Position numbers and translations under genes: made by a program. A stretch of 64,000 bases of DNA from an uncultured Bryobacterales bacterium (lineage in GTDB: Bacteria > Acidobacteriota > Terriglobia > Bryobacterales > UBA6623): positions 3,218,062 to 3,282,061 of the forward strand of contig OX638379.1 of the NCBI GenBank assembly GCA_951813605.1. The letters run 5' to 3'. Below are positions 38,738 to 49,713 of the stretch, piece after piece. A model generated the notes under the pieces. The model had not been told where the DNA came from and made no database searches. It was given only the letters and a program-made list of their open reading frames with translations. Numbering within the stretch: the first letter of the stretch is position 1; every line of letters begins with the position of its first letter.

Positions 38738-41700
38738 TCAAGACGTGCGTTGGTAGCCCGGAGGGGGCGCCTTGAAGTCCGTGGGTCTAGTCTGGTGCCC
38801 CATCCATTCAGACTCTGCAACGCAGACGGCATCCACCACTCCCTTCACCTGAGCCTCGGCGAGTTCTTTGACCGGGATTTCCACATCGGCCAACACGAAG
38901 AGTTCTTTGCCACGCAGCTGAGCAAGTTCGCGTCCATGACTTCGGCGTGGTGTCCAAAGGAAGGAGCCGCCATATCGACCGTGGTTGACCGCAACTAGAT
39001 TGACGTAAGTCTCGTATGCTCGGACCCACGTCAATGCCTCATACAGGTCCACATCTTTGTTGAAGGCCACCATGAATAGATGTAATAGCTCCCCGCGTAG
39101 GGAACGCCATGGGGCAGCGTCGAGCAGGTCCGCGCAAACTGCGACTGTGAAGTCACCCCACTGAGGGTGTAGAAACCGGTGCCATCGCTGACCCTTTAGA
39201 ATGCTCCACTGTGTGCCCGGCGTCCCCGCCGACAGAGCCCGCGCCAGACCTGTCTCAACATGTGCGGGTACTGGCTTACGTACCCTGAACCAGCGACTGC
39301 CGGTTGGGCCTGGGGAGTCGCCCCCGATTGGAATCACCAGTTCGGATTCGTTGACCAGCCAACACCGTGCAGGTCGTGATCGAGGATCTGCCGGGTAGAC
39401 TGGTCTGAGTTCACGCCAGTAGAGTCCCGCAAGTGAGGCGCGTCCCTCTACTTCGACGAGCTTACGGATTGTCCCTGCCTCTGACTCTGGGACGCAGACC
39501 TCGGGCAGCACGACGAGTTCCGGTTTCTTGCCACTTGTTGCCATGCTCTCCGATTGAAAGGCACTTGCAACCTGTTCCATGACTTGCCTTGAGGCCGCTG
39601 CGTCCATCGCAGGAAATTGCGACACGACCGAGCTCATGGCTGGCCATTGAGCAACCTGACCGATTCGCACAAGCATGTTTTCTGTCAGTAACTCTCGGTT
39701 CAGCCTGAGGTTGTCTGGCAGCTTCGCATCGGCGGACCCTTGCGAGTTTACCGCTCGCACCACTTCCAAGTCGGTCAGCGGTTCCAGCCGTATGTCGACC
39801 CGCTCCAAGTAGTGATGGTCGAGGCGAAGGGAGCCACACACCAAAGGGCTTAGAGCAGCTCGTATCTCACGAGCAAGATTGGACAACGATTCAGTAGGTG
39901 ACTCCGGCCAGCCAATCACTTTCTCAACACACTGCCATACCTCCAGTGGTAGGTGGATTCGAGATCGCCAACTCCAGCGGTCTTCAAAGGGCACGTTTCC
40001 GGGTCCGTCCCTAGCGAGCCCATGCAGAATCGCCTCTCCACCATCCACGGCAGTCAGGAGCAGCAGCACATCGCAATACAACGCGAAGCCTCTCGAATTG
40101 ACCTGGTTCGCTTTGACACCGGCTACGAATGGGAGGAAATAGGCGGGGTGCGGCGGAGTTTCCCACGTTTCCGATCCAATCGCATTGGGTTCCGATGATT
40201 TCGTATTGGGTCTGGCAATCTCTTCGGCGAACTGGAGTTGCCGACCCGCAGTTAGAAGCTCGTATCCATCGTGCAGAGCCCAAGTTAGCGGCCCCTTCTC
40301 CGGAACCCACCCTTGAACTGCCTGCCCGTTTCGGGCAGTGTCGAATAATCGGGTGGCCAAGGTGGCCGTCAGCCCCACAGCAGGAATTTCCCATGGCCTT
40401 GGTCTCCAACCCCCTAGAGGGACTTGCCCACGATCCAGTCCCCAGAGAAGGCGATGGAGTGTTGGGTCGTTCGAATTCCACCGTCTGAGCCCGTCCGCTC
40501 TTGACATCAAGACGCTGCGAGCTCGGCCGTATTCATTCAACGTGAGAGGGTCGTCTAAGACTTGCTTCACAACGGTGGCTGGCTTCGCCACAATTCTTGA
40601 GAGGCGGCTCGTTGGAATGCGATCTGAGCATCCCAATGCGATTCCCATCATTACGACCCGAGCGTTGTCACGAGGTGTCTTAATCCTCGGTCGCCCGTCA
40701 TCGGGGAACAGCAGGGCACTCAAATTGCTATCCGGGCTTCCCAGGTAGACATGAGCTAGGGCGGGAGTATTCAAGCTGCGGGTCTTCCCGTCAATCGCTT
40801 GCAAGCGATTGCAGCGTCGCAGGATGTCGGTAGTCTTTGGTAGAGCTAGGCAAATTGCCGACTCAGGGACCATAAGGAGGTCTTCGGGCTGCTTGCACTG
40901 ACGCCATGCCTCGGTAAGTGTCGCTCGCCTGGCAGTTGCTAGGACCGCGACAACGAGCTGATCCAGTTCCCATCGCCGAGCGGAGAGTTCACGTCGTGCA
41001 TGTGTATTCGGGTATAGGATCTTCACCCACCTATCTAGGTCTGCCAGAAAATCCGCTACCTTTCCGTGACTGCCTTCAGGAATCGCTCGAACAGCCCACA
41101 AGCGCGGAGATGGACCAGCTCGTCCTACTCGTGAGCTTGCAATTTGGTCATCGTGACGCCGCAGGTTTAGGATTTCGTTTGCCAATGCCTGCCAGAAAGC
41201 GGCGCGATGGTACGACAGATACAAGGAACACCAACTGGGATCCCTGTCGTGATGTTTCGCAGGATCGGCGGTCGGCCATGTCTTCGCCCATACACCCGGC
41301 TGATGTTGCCCCTCACCACGAGTTCCGGGATGGCAGGCAATCCGTCTAAGCAAACGCGAAATCCACTTCCGGGCCCGCTTCTCGTCCTCCCTGTGGGCCC
41401 GTTTCTCGTCTTCTTTGTCGCTATCCAGAATAGGTCGCTGCCCTGCAGCGCGCACGACGGCCCGCCACAAGGCAAACTTCCAAGGGGTTTCCTGCAGCAC
41501 GAACTCGATCGAATCCCGTATCTCGCTTATCTCCTTGCGAGCGGCTTGGGTGTCGACTGAGAGCCATGCGGCAACAAGGCGATTGGCGGCGAAAGCACGC
41601 CTTGTGTCTGGACGTACCTGTTTATCGTCGATCTCAAAGCGGGCGAGTTCGTGAAGTTGGACGAGACGATTGCGCGCACCTCGCCCGAAGCGCTCTACCA

Positions 41701-43154
41701 ACGTGTCGCGTCCGATCTCGCTCAGTCGTTCGACAAGGGTTGTGACGAACGGACCCATCTCGTTCGGGCCGACAGTCGCACGGTTGAGTTTGTCGAGCAA
41801 TGAAGGCTTGCCTTTGTCGGCCGCTCGGCGGGCTGCCCACCATGCGTTCAAGGTCTTGGGAGCCTTCCGACAGTCGCGAGGAAATGTCGCCTTACACGTT
41901 TTGCATTTCTTCTTCCAACCGTAGTCGGACAAGTACTTGAGGAGAACCTCTTGCACTCCGGCAGGCCCGAACTTGCCTACATTCAGACGCAGGTTTGACT
42001 CAGATTGCTGAACTGCGAGAACCGCCTTGCGATTGCCCGCGATGGCACGCCACACCTCGTCAATCAGCGCAAAGAGACCACTGGCGGACAAAGATAAGAC
42101 CGTCATGTCGTCAGCAAATCTCAGGAAGGCGCCGCGACATTCCCCTCGCTGTGACTCCAAGTACTTGAAGATTTGGAGATCGGCGGAGTGGAGCAGGGCG
42201 TTTAGCAACAGCCCAGAGATAGCGAGACCTGTCGGAAGTCCTTGGTTGTCTGGGGGCAACTCCTGCGTGGCGTGGTGAGGCCGCCATGAGTCACGTGGGA
42301 TAAGGGGCGTCTCGCACTCTCGTATGTTGCGAAGTGCGTCTATGAGGTTGCCTGCGATCGCTAGTCGTACTTCAGAATTCCTTAGTGCTTCGACGACCAC
42401 GTCGGGATACCCTCGAACGATGTCCGGGAACAAGTCGCATTCTGGAGTGAGCATGCTCTCGAAGGCTTCACCGAGCTGGTTGAGGCAGACTGATGGATAC
42501 GCAAGTTGCAAGCAAGTCGAGAGCGGCCCAGTGTGCCCGCGGTCGAGCCCCCGACTTGGGTGGGGGCCACCAGCTCTCTCTTGTGAATTCTGGAAGAGTA
42601 CGCCCGGGGTAATCTTCGGGGGCCTGCACGCGTCCGGAAAAATCCACTCGTTGGATTTCAGTGCCAACCATGCGCGACACAGTCCAACTCGCCACCCTTC
42701 TGTAGAGCCCATGTGACCGGGAATACGGCAGGTAGGTCCGCTTGCCGAGGAATGGATAAGGGCGGAGATGCCATCTGGCAGGGTCTTTCCTTCGATCCCA
42801 AGCAATTGGGCGATACCAGCGATTACCGAATGCGAAGTTAGAGATCTGATCGTCGAGGAGCGGCCCGAGGAGAACCATGTGTGCCATGAACGCCACTTGG
42901 TCTCTGACCGTCGGCATCCAGTAGTGCCGCAACGACATACCTTTCTTGGGATAGGGAACTCGAAGCCATTCGCCGAGTTTCCAATTACCAGTGCGGAGCG
43001 CTTGCCTAAGGTCCCTGAGTTTGGCTTCCGGATGGAGCTTCCAGGTGGAAAGTTCGGGTTGTGGCGCGAGGTTGCCGCTGCGGTACCAATCATCAACGCG
43101 GAGCCAAGCTGCCCAGAGCACTTGCGGATGGGATATGAGGTCGCGAAAATTCAC
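38738..43154 (-). CDS. Defence reverse transcriptase-nitrilase (DRT/UG class), split by a 4-nt duplication
   Basis: Two minus-strand frames form one gene. The first (43154-42468) has the RT start: LRVPYPKKGMSLRHYWMP, VRDQVAFMAHMVLLGPLLDD, FAFGNRWYRPIAWDRR and ALD with the motif A Asp. The second carries the rest: AYPSVCLNQL, motif B GLPTGLAISGLLLNALL and motif C RFADDMTVLS. A long middle region with no motif I recognise follows. The C-terminal nitrilase domain (38738 to about 39540) has Glu in VVLPEVCVP, Lys in ILKGQRW and Cys in VAVCADLLD. Deleting one TTGC of the tandem pair at 42508-42515 restores a 1470-residue protein. RT-nitrilase is the layout of DRT type 1 (UG1) and related UG anti-phage RTs. 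GTG 43154 has no clear ribosome-binding site. Confidence 0.85.
42508..42515 (-). repeat. Tandem tetranucleotide (TTGC x2) causing the RT frameshift
   Basis: On the minus strand GAC-TTGC-TTGC-AACTTGCG follows the catalytic Asp codon. One copy gives DLQLAYPSV in frame; two copies shift the frame and end translation at 42468. It is either an inactivating slip, a phase switch, or an assembly error. Confidence 0.75.
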
Positions 43155-43705
43155 GTGCTTGCAGGAGGAACGACATCCTGGCCCATCTCGATCAGGGGGT
43201 GAATCAGAGACAGTCGACTTGCTGGGTCTGGCGAGCCAAGATCACCAATCGTATCTCAACACCGCGGGAGCAACGTCTAGGTGAATGAGTGTTGGCGCGA
43301 TTGGTAACACGGCACGGCGACAGCAGGCGAATTGGCCCCGTGGCCGTCCGCGCTAAGGATGGCAGCGCGTGCTCGCCGATGATCGGCGCGCTGCCGTGTC
43401 AGTCTAGCTGGCAGATTGGGGACCTCTGCGATAGTGGGAGATTTCAGTTAGGCTGGCGATCCCGCACAATACGGGTGCATCCGCGCCCAAACCAGATAAC
43501 TAGCGGGATTCGGGAGCGCCGTGGAAAGGCGCTGGTTCCTAGCGGGCTCAAATCCCGTCCGGCAACTGTCGCTCCAGCCGGTAGCAACCGGAGCGGTTCG
43601 AGGAGGAAACGAAACGGACTGAAGCACTCTGGGTAGAAGGGCCGCCTTGGGCGATTCAGCGAGCGCGCAGGCCGCAACGTGCAGTGTGTCAGCCATCGTC
43701 ATTAG
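43155..43705. other. Non-coding region upstream of the RT gene with strong secondary structure
   Basis: No supported gene in about 550 nt. Between 43504 and 43557 two nested stems form: CGGGATT (43504-43510) pairs with AATCCCG (43551-43557), and AGCGCC (43515-43520) pairs with GGCGCT (43528-43533) around a 7-nt loop. A GCTCC...GGAGC hairpin follows at about 43571-43594. This may be a structured RNA partner or regulator of the RT. Confidence 0.4.
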
Positions 43706-43834
43706 TTAGTCACCCATTCCACCTCGTTTCCGTTCGAGCGGATCCTTGCCGTAGAGCGGCACCACCCTTGCCGGGGTATTCCGCACGAGCTCGCGAGCGA
43801 CCTTGAGCAAATCGGAATAAACGCGGATACTCAT
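43706..43834 (-). CDS. Small hypothetical protein, 42 residues
   Basis: ATG 43834 with GGAG 4 nt upstream and TAA at 43706. The product is basic and compact (VYSDLLKVARELVRNTPARV, VVPLYGKDPLERKRGG). It is divergent from the ParA remnant and points towards the RT gene. No family recognised; it could be a DNA-binding accessory protein or a fragment. Confidence 0.35.
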   Translation of the reverse strand: MSIRVYSDLLKVARELVRNTPARVVPLYGKDPLERKRGGMGD

Positions 43835-43876
43835 TTACTCCGATGGTGCTGGCCAGCATCCCGGACCTTGGAATTC

Positions 43877-44266
43877 GTGGCGATTGTATCGTTCTTGGAT
43901 CAGAATGGCGGGTCAGGCAAGACAACCCTCGCCAAAGTAATTGTCGCCGCCCACCTCGCGATTCATCTCGGCACGGTCCAAGCTGAACGTGGGCAGGTTC
44001 TGCTGGTCGACGCCGCCCCCCAAGGGTCCGCCTTAGAGTACTCGAAAGCGAAGGTCCGTGCCGACGCCGCGACGGCGACACCTTCTGAAGCATCGCCGCC
44101 GGTCGTTCTTGGTTGCCCCAGTCTGGAACTGTCGTGGGTTGCGCCTTGGCCGTTCGAGGGGTCTGAACACGGCGGACCAGATCCCGGTGCCAAGGAGTTT
44201 ATGAGTGGGATGTTGGCGGGGACCCAGGCTCAACCCGGCTTGAAGGTCTCTGGGATCTTGTCTTGA
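43877..44266 (+). pseudogene. ParA-like ATPase, truncated
   Basis: The N-terminus is clearly ParA/MinD-like: AIVSFLDQNGGSGKTTLAKV contains a deviant Walker A (GG-x-GKTT without the usual signature lysine), and VLLVDAAPQGSALEYSKAK the Walker B-type region where DxDPQ is normal. After PPVVLGCPSLEL the similarity ends and the frame stops at 129 residues, against about 210 for this family. ParA genes are common at the ends of integrative islands; here it sits just inside attR. Confidence 0.6.
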
Positions 44267-44463
44267 GGCCGAGAGAGAGAACGACTCACGAGACTGGCCT
44301 ATCGCAGGCAATCCAATGTGGCAGCTCCTAGCGAACGGCGCGACTCTTCGGGGTGCGAAATGACGCTCTAGCCCTTGCCGTGGGTCCCGAACTGGGTCCT
44401 ACGTGGAATACACATGGCACTAACTCCTTTTGGAGCAAAGACTTACAGTGATTCGAACGATGA

Positions 44464-44509
44464 TCTGCAAAACCTTTATTCGTGGGTTCGATTCCCACCC
44501 GCGCCTCCA
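44464..44509 (+). repeat. attR: 46-bp copy of the tRNA-Cys 3' end
   Basis: Identical to 31007-31052, starting in the anticodon loop and ending in CCA. Upstream sequence does not fold as a tRNA, so this is a remnant, not a second gene. Confidence 0.93.
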
Positions 44510-44771
44510 TAGAATTTCTGTAACAGATTGAAATTATTATACTTATAGGGGAATGCAGGATTCGGTTACCACCCAAAATACCACTTTAGGATTCGAGCAA
44601 GTGCCCACACTTGCAGGGGAGACCGCGCTGGAGTTCTTGATTCCGCGCTGTGGATCGCGCGTGCGTAACTAACGCAAACAGACTACCCCCGGCTTCAACG
44701 CGGATTCGCCTCCCGCTTCCGAAATTCGGGTGAGTGCAGCGCGATTCGCATTCTCATCAGGTCCTCTCCCG
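44510..44771. other. Short intergenic flank right of attR
   Basis: About 260 nt with an AT-rich stretch (44515-44555) unlike its surroundings; no gene seen. Confidence 0.4.
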
Positions 44772-45806
44772 CTACCACGTGAAGCTAAAGATCTGAACCG
44801 CGTGTCGACTCGGCCCGGGTCTGCTGTAGTCCGGGGCTTTGTACTGCGCGGGTACGGTGGACCAGCCTTCGTAGATCTTGCCGCCCAAGTAGAAGCGCCG
44901 CTTCTTGTCGGGCTTCTTGCCGGGCTCCGCGTATGCAGTACCCGTCGCATAGAAGAGCGCGTAGGGACGCTCCGGCTCGTCCGGTCCGGTCTGATCGTCG
45001 TGAGGCACGAACTCCCTGAGTCCATCCCCGTCGATGTCCGCATCAATCCAGTCGAGATGGAGCAGGCGATGATAGCTGCCGTCGACCATCATGTCGACCA
45101 CCACCGTATTGAACCGCGAAATAATCGACTCGGCGCCTGGAAGCGACCGGCTGACGGCAAGGTGAAGCGAGCGTGTGATCACCGGCGTCGAGCCGAAAGC
45201 AAGCCGCGTTCGAGCCTCTTCCTCGTGGTGGCGGACCAGATACTGGGTCACCAAGTCGTCCATTAGCGTGTAATCCGCCTCGCCGTTGAGAAGTTTCGCG
45301 ACGCTGTCCTCTTTGCTGTGCGAGGCAACAAAGATCGGTCCGTCCTTCGTCGCGACTGCCTCGCCATACGCATAACCGGCGATCAGGGCGATCCGCTTTC
45401 CGGCGAGGTCGGACAGCGAGGTCGCAGACACGTCGCTGCCTCGCCGTCCGACGAGGATCAACCGGTTCTCGAGATACGGTTGCGAAAAAAGCAGCGCGCG
45501 TTCGCGCTCCGTGTCCTTCCAGAGTGCCGCGCTTCCGTCGAACTCCCCGCTCAGCAGGGAGGGCGTCAGGCTGTCCTCATCCACGAGGACCGTTTCGGCG
45601 ATGATCCCCGCGCGTTTGAGAGCCTCGCCGACCAGGTCGAGGGCGTACCGTGGCTGTCCCGGCGCGTTGGTGAACGGCGACCACGGTGTCGACACGAGCT
45701 GCAGCTGGGGAGCCTGAGCTGCCGCCATGATCGGCACGGCGATGATGGAGACGAGCAGCACTCCGGTTGTCCACCGGCTCCGTCGAGGAAATCGCGCTCG
45801 GCGCAT
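44772..45806 (-). CDS. Family 3 extracellular solute-binding protein
   Basis: The 344-residue protein has a signal peptide (VLLVSIIAVPIMAAAQA) and an SBP_bac_3 fold: STPWSPFTNAPGQPRYALDLV at the start of the mature part, then SALWKDTERERALLFSQPYL, LAGKRIALIAGYAYGEAV and LLNGEADYTLMDDLVTQYLV. These proteins bind amino acids or similar polar ligands in the periplasm. The C-terminal 100 residues are extra and include a calcium-loop-like DADIDGDGLREF. No ABC permease or ATPase is adjacent. Confidence 0.78.
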   Translation of the reverse strand: MRRARFPRRSRWTTGVLLVSIIAVPIMAAAQAPQLQLVSTPWSPFTNAPGQPRYALDLVGEALKRAGIIAETVLVDEDSLTPSLLSGEFDGSAALWKDTERERALLFSQPYLENRLILVGRRGSDVSATSLSDLAGKRIALIAGYAYGEAVATKDGPIFVASHSKEDSVAKLLNGEADYTLMDDLVTQYLVRHHEEEARTRLAFGSTPVITRSLHLAVSRSLPGAESIISRFNTVVVDMMVDGSYHRLLHLDWIDADIDGDGLREFVPHDDQTGPDEPERPYALFYATGTAYAEPGKKPDKKRRFYLGGKIYEGWSTVPAQYKAPDYSRPGPSRHAVQIFSFTW

Positions 45807-46017
45807 GAGTCGCTAAAGCATAGCAAAGGGACTCATATCCATAGCTTGAACGGCTAGCGACCCGACGCCGAAGTGGTCGATCTGCTGCTTCGCCGGGTCA
45901 GAAAGACCTCAACGGGCAAGCCGCAGGAGCGGTTCGGAAACGGTGCCGTAGCGATGCTGGCCCTTCTACCGCGCCAAGGTGCATAATCGTCACGAGACTG
46001 CTATGCGGAGACACATC

Positions 46018-48703
46018 ATGAAATTGACCGAAGTCTTCATTCTCGGTGCGTTTGCCGTCGGAATCGCCGCGACAGCGGAAGCGAGCGAACCGTCCGCCGC
46101 GACGCCGTCAGCGGTCGCGACCAAGGTGGCGACCGTGGGAGGCATCACCGAGTACCGGCTCGACAACGGTCTTCGTTTCCTGCTTGTCCCCGACCGGAGC
46201 CAGCAGCAGATCGCCGTCGACATCACCTACTTGGTGGGTTCGCGGCACGAAGGCTACGGCGAAACCGGCATGGCGCACCTGCTCGAGCACCTCGTCTTCA
46301 AGGGCACACCGAACCATCCCCATATCTCCCAAGAACTCATCGAGCGGGGCGCGTCTTACAACGCGACCACGTTTATCGACCGCACCAGCTACTACGAGAC
46401 GTTTCCGGCCGAGGAAGACAACCTCGCCTGGGCGCTCGGCCTCGAAGCGGATCGCATGGTCAATTCGTACATCTCCGCCAAGGACATCGAGTCCGAGATG
46501 ACCGTAGTCCGCAACGAGTGGGAGCTCCACGAAAACGATCCCGTCAGGATTCTCAAGGAGCGGGTCCTGTCCACGGCCTTCCTGTGGCACAACTACGGCA
46601 ACGCCCCGATCGGCGCCCGTGCGGACATCGAGAACGTGCCCATCGAGCGTCTGCAAGCCTTCTACCGGAAGTACTACCAGCCTGACAACGCGGTGCTGGT
46701 GGTCGCCGGGCGCTTCGATCCCGAGCGCGCGGTGGAGTTGGTCGCGGAGAAGTTCGGCCCGATCCCGCACCCAGACCGGAGCGCCGCCAACCGGTTGTAC
46801 GAGACCTACACCGTTGAGCCCACCCAGGATGGGGAGCGCACGGTGACGCTCCGGCGAGTGGGCGACGTGCAGCTCGTAGCGGTGGTCTATCACGTACCGA
46901 GCGGATCTCACGCACATTTCGCCGCGGTTCAGGTCTTGGGCAATCTGTTGGGCGCGCAGCCCGCAGGGCGGCTCTACAAGAACGTGGTCGAAACCGGCCT
47001 CGCCGCTGAAACGTTTACCGCCACCGACGCGTTCAAGGAACCCGGCGTGCTGCTTGCCGGCGCCAAGGTGCGCCGGGAGGGGGACCTGAGCAATGCCGCC
47101 GAGGCCCTGCTGGCAACCTTGCAGGGCTTCGCCGACAAGCCTCCGACGGCAGAGGAGGTGGACCGTGCCAAGAGGGAACTCGCGGCAGAATTCGAGCATG
47201 AGTTCAGCGACCCGGGCGCCATCGGCGGAGCGCTGGGCCACTGGGCTGCTGTGGGGAACTGGCGACTCATGTTCGTGCATCGGGACCGTGCTGCGGAGGT
47301 CACGCCCGACGATGTCCTCGACGTCGCAAAGGCGTACCTGAAGGCCTCGAACCGCACGGTCGGCTATTTCCATCCGGCGGATGAAACACCGCCGCGGGCC
47401 GAGATCCCCGCGTCGCCCGATGTCGCGGCATTGGTCTCGAGATACACCGGGGGCGAGTCGGTGGCCGAGGGCGAAGCGTTCGAACCGACTCCCGCGAACA
47501 TCGAGAGTCGCACCACGCGGCTAACTCTCGCAGGCGGCGTCAAGGTGGCGCTCCTGCCGAAGGAGAACCGGGGCGACGCGGTGAGCGTCAGCTTCTCGTT
47601 CCGGCACGGCGCGGCGATCACATCAGGAAGTCCATGACGAGCTGCTTCGCCTCGAGGCCACCGCCAACCTGAATCCCGGCACGACCGGCATCAGAGGCTC
47701 GGCAACCACCGTTCGCGACAACCTTCCTGACGTGTTGCGCATTCTTCTCGCCGAATCGCTGCGCAAACCGGCCTTCAACCCGTCGGAGTTCGAACTGGTG
47801 CGCGAGAACGTGCTGGCCCTTTTCGAAGCACGCCAGTCCGATGTCATGCAGCTCACCGAGAACGCCTTTGAACGCCATTTCAATCGTGGCTACGACGAAG
47901 CCCACGTGTTTTTCACGCCGACCTTCGACGAGCAGATCGCCCGCTGGGAGGCGGTCACGGCCGAGCAGGCGCGGGACTTCTGGGTGTCGTTCTCCGGCGC
48001 GGAAGGCGGAACGGTAGCAATCGTTGGCGACTTCGACCCCGATGTGATCGTTCCGGTTCTAGACGAGGCTCTTGGCGGCTGGAACGCCAAGGAACCCTTC
48101 GCCCGAATCCATCGGACTTACGCGGACGTTCCCGCCGTCGGCATCGACATCGAGATTCCCGACAAGGCGAATGCCGGGATGGTCGCGGCCCTGAGGATTC
48201 GGATGCGCGACGATCACGCAAACTTTCCGGCGTTGGTCCTCGCCACCGACCTCCTGAGTTCAAGACTCTACAACCGCATCCGGGAACGGGAAGGGCTCTC
48301 CTATGGCGTGCAATCGCGGTTCCGTGCCGACCCGTTTGACGAGATCGCCACGTTCGTCTGCGACGCGGTTTTCGCGCCGGAGAATGCCGACAGGGTGGTA
48401 TCGGCGTTCAGAGGGGAACTCGACAGGACGCTCACGTGGGGCTTCACCGCCGAGGAGGTGGAGGCGGCGAAGCACGCCTACCTCGCCGGCGCGCTACGTC
48501 AACGCCTGAGCGACGAAGAGCTCGCGTCGATTCTCGATTTTAACCTGTACCTTGACCGAACCATGGAGTTCGTCGCGCAACGGGAAGCGGCCATCGAGGC
48601 GCTGACGCCCGACGATCTCCTCGGGGCGCTGCGTCGGCACATCGACCCGAAAAAGATGTCGATATTCCGTGCTGGCGACTTAGCGAACAACCCGGCACGG
48701 TGA
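46018..48703 (+). pseudogene. M16 family zinc peptidase, broken by a frameshift/deletion
   Basis: The first frame (46018-47637) starts with a signal peptide (VFILGAFAVGIAATAEA) and has the inverted zinc motif HLLEH (His87, Glu90, His91), so the N-half was catalytic. GGAG 7 nt before ATG 46018 supports this start. After VSFSFRHG the frame is lost. The second half resumes in another frame at about 47621 (VHDELLRLEATANLNPG) and runs through the C-terminal M16 domain (YGVQSRFRADPFDE) to 48703. The normal linker of some 40 residues is missing, so a deletion rather than one base is likely. Confidence 0.85.
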
Positions 48704-49199
48704 CGTCGGGCTTCGGACACCCGTGGCGGACGCCTCCGCGGCACCTTGTGGGCCGCCCCGCCTTCCTGCAAGGAAAGTTCCCGGGTGCGACCTCCCCAAA
48801 GAGCCCGTGTGCGCAAGCGAGGGCCGTTTTCGAGGGGGTCGCTCCCGCCCCGCCGGTGTTTCGGTCTTCCTGGGCCAGCCGTCCCGGCGGATTTCGTAAC
48901 TCACTGCTGAGCAAGGCCTTGGCACGGCCGCAAGTGTTTCGCGGAGGCGGAAAACAGGCTTCTCGCGTGCACGGCGGGTGTTTCGCTGGAGCATTTTCCC
49001 CGAAACAGCGAACGACCGTCCCTAGGTCGGCCAGACCACAGCCCTTTTCGGGGGAAGAAGGGCATCGTGACGGCGCTGCAGGCCTACGCTATGCCGACGT
49101 TCATTCACGCCCTGGTCAGGGATCGAGCCGTCGATCCTCGGCGCAGTGCTCGAGTGCGGGTACGATCCCAACAATCGCAGCCTGAGTCAATCCGCACGT
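48704..49199. other. Intergenic, no supported gene
   Basis: About 500 nt between the M16 pseudogene and the integrase fragment. Open frames exist but show no motif. It is probably the scar of former mobile DNA. Confidence 0.4.
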
Positions 49200-49710
49200 T
49201 CAAGCATCGTCTGAGAGATAGTCCGCCCAAGCCTGCATCAGGATCCGACGTCGATTGAGCAGGTCCGATCGCGCGTAGGCCGCCTCGACCTTGCTCTTGA
49301 CGGCGTGCGCCAGACACGCCTCGGCAACTTCGCGAGGCTGGCCCGTCTCCCCGCACCAATCGCGGAATGACGACCGGAATCCATGCGGGACCGCCTGGAT
49401 GCCTTGCTCCCGGAGCAGCTTCGACAGCGTCGCGTCCGAAAGTGGCTTGCCGGTAACGGACGGGAAGATCAGACCTTCACCGTGCGAGTGTTGCCGTGCC
49501 TGGTCAAGCACGGCGAGCGCTCGCGGTGGCAGCGGCACCTTGTGCTCGCCCCGTGTCTTGGATCGATCCGCCGGGATTGTCCAGATACCGGACTCCAGGT
49601 TGACTTCCCCCCACTCCGACAGCCGGACCTCCCCGGACCGGCACGCCGTCAGGACCAGGAACTCGAAGGCGGCCTTGGTTCCCGGCCAGGCCCCGCTGTT
49701 CCGCACCGTC
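49200..49710 (-). pseudogene. Tyrosine recombinase, C-terminal catalytic fragment
   Basis: About 170 residues homologous to phage/island integrases: AWPGTKAAFEFLVLTACRSG (first Arg), SVTGKPLSDATLSKLLRE, VPHGFRSSFRDW (His-x-x-Arg), CLAHAVKSKVEAAYARSD (His and the Tyr nucleophile). The catalytic half is complete, but the arm-binding and core-binding N-terminus is missing. The frame runs on into antisense of the tape-measure gene, so the gene was cut near 49710 by a rearrangement. Confidence 0.85.
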
Positions 49711-49713
49711 TCG

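Noticed and set aside
43530..43565. tRNA-like 3' end (GCGGGCTCAAATCCCG)
   Set aside because: It resembles a T-arm but no acceptor, D-arm or anticodon arm can be folded around it; better explained as part of the nested stem-loops.
44464..44509. Second functional tRNA-Cys
   Set aside because: Only the 3' 46 nt are present; the 5' half does not form an acceptor or D-arm.
48704..49199. 161-codon frame after the M16 pseudogene
   Set aside because: No motif, skewed Arg/Pro/Ser composition and no ribosome-binding site; treated as non-coding.
49291..49713. N-terminal extension of the tape-measure frame
   Set aside because: This part is antisense to the integrase fragment; the tape-measure similarity starts at ATG 49714.
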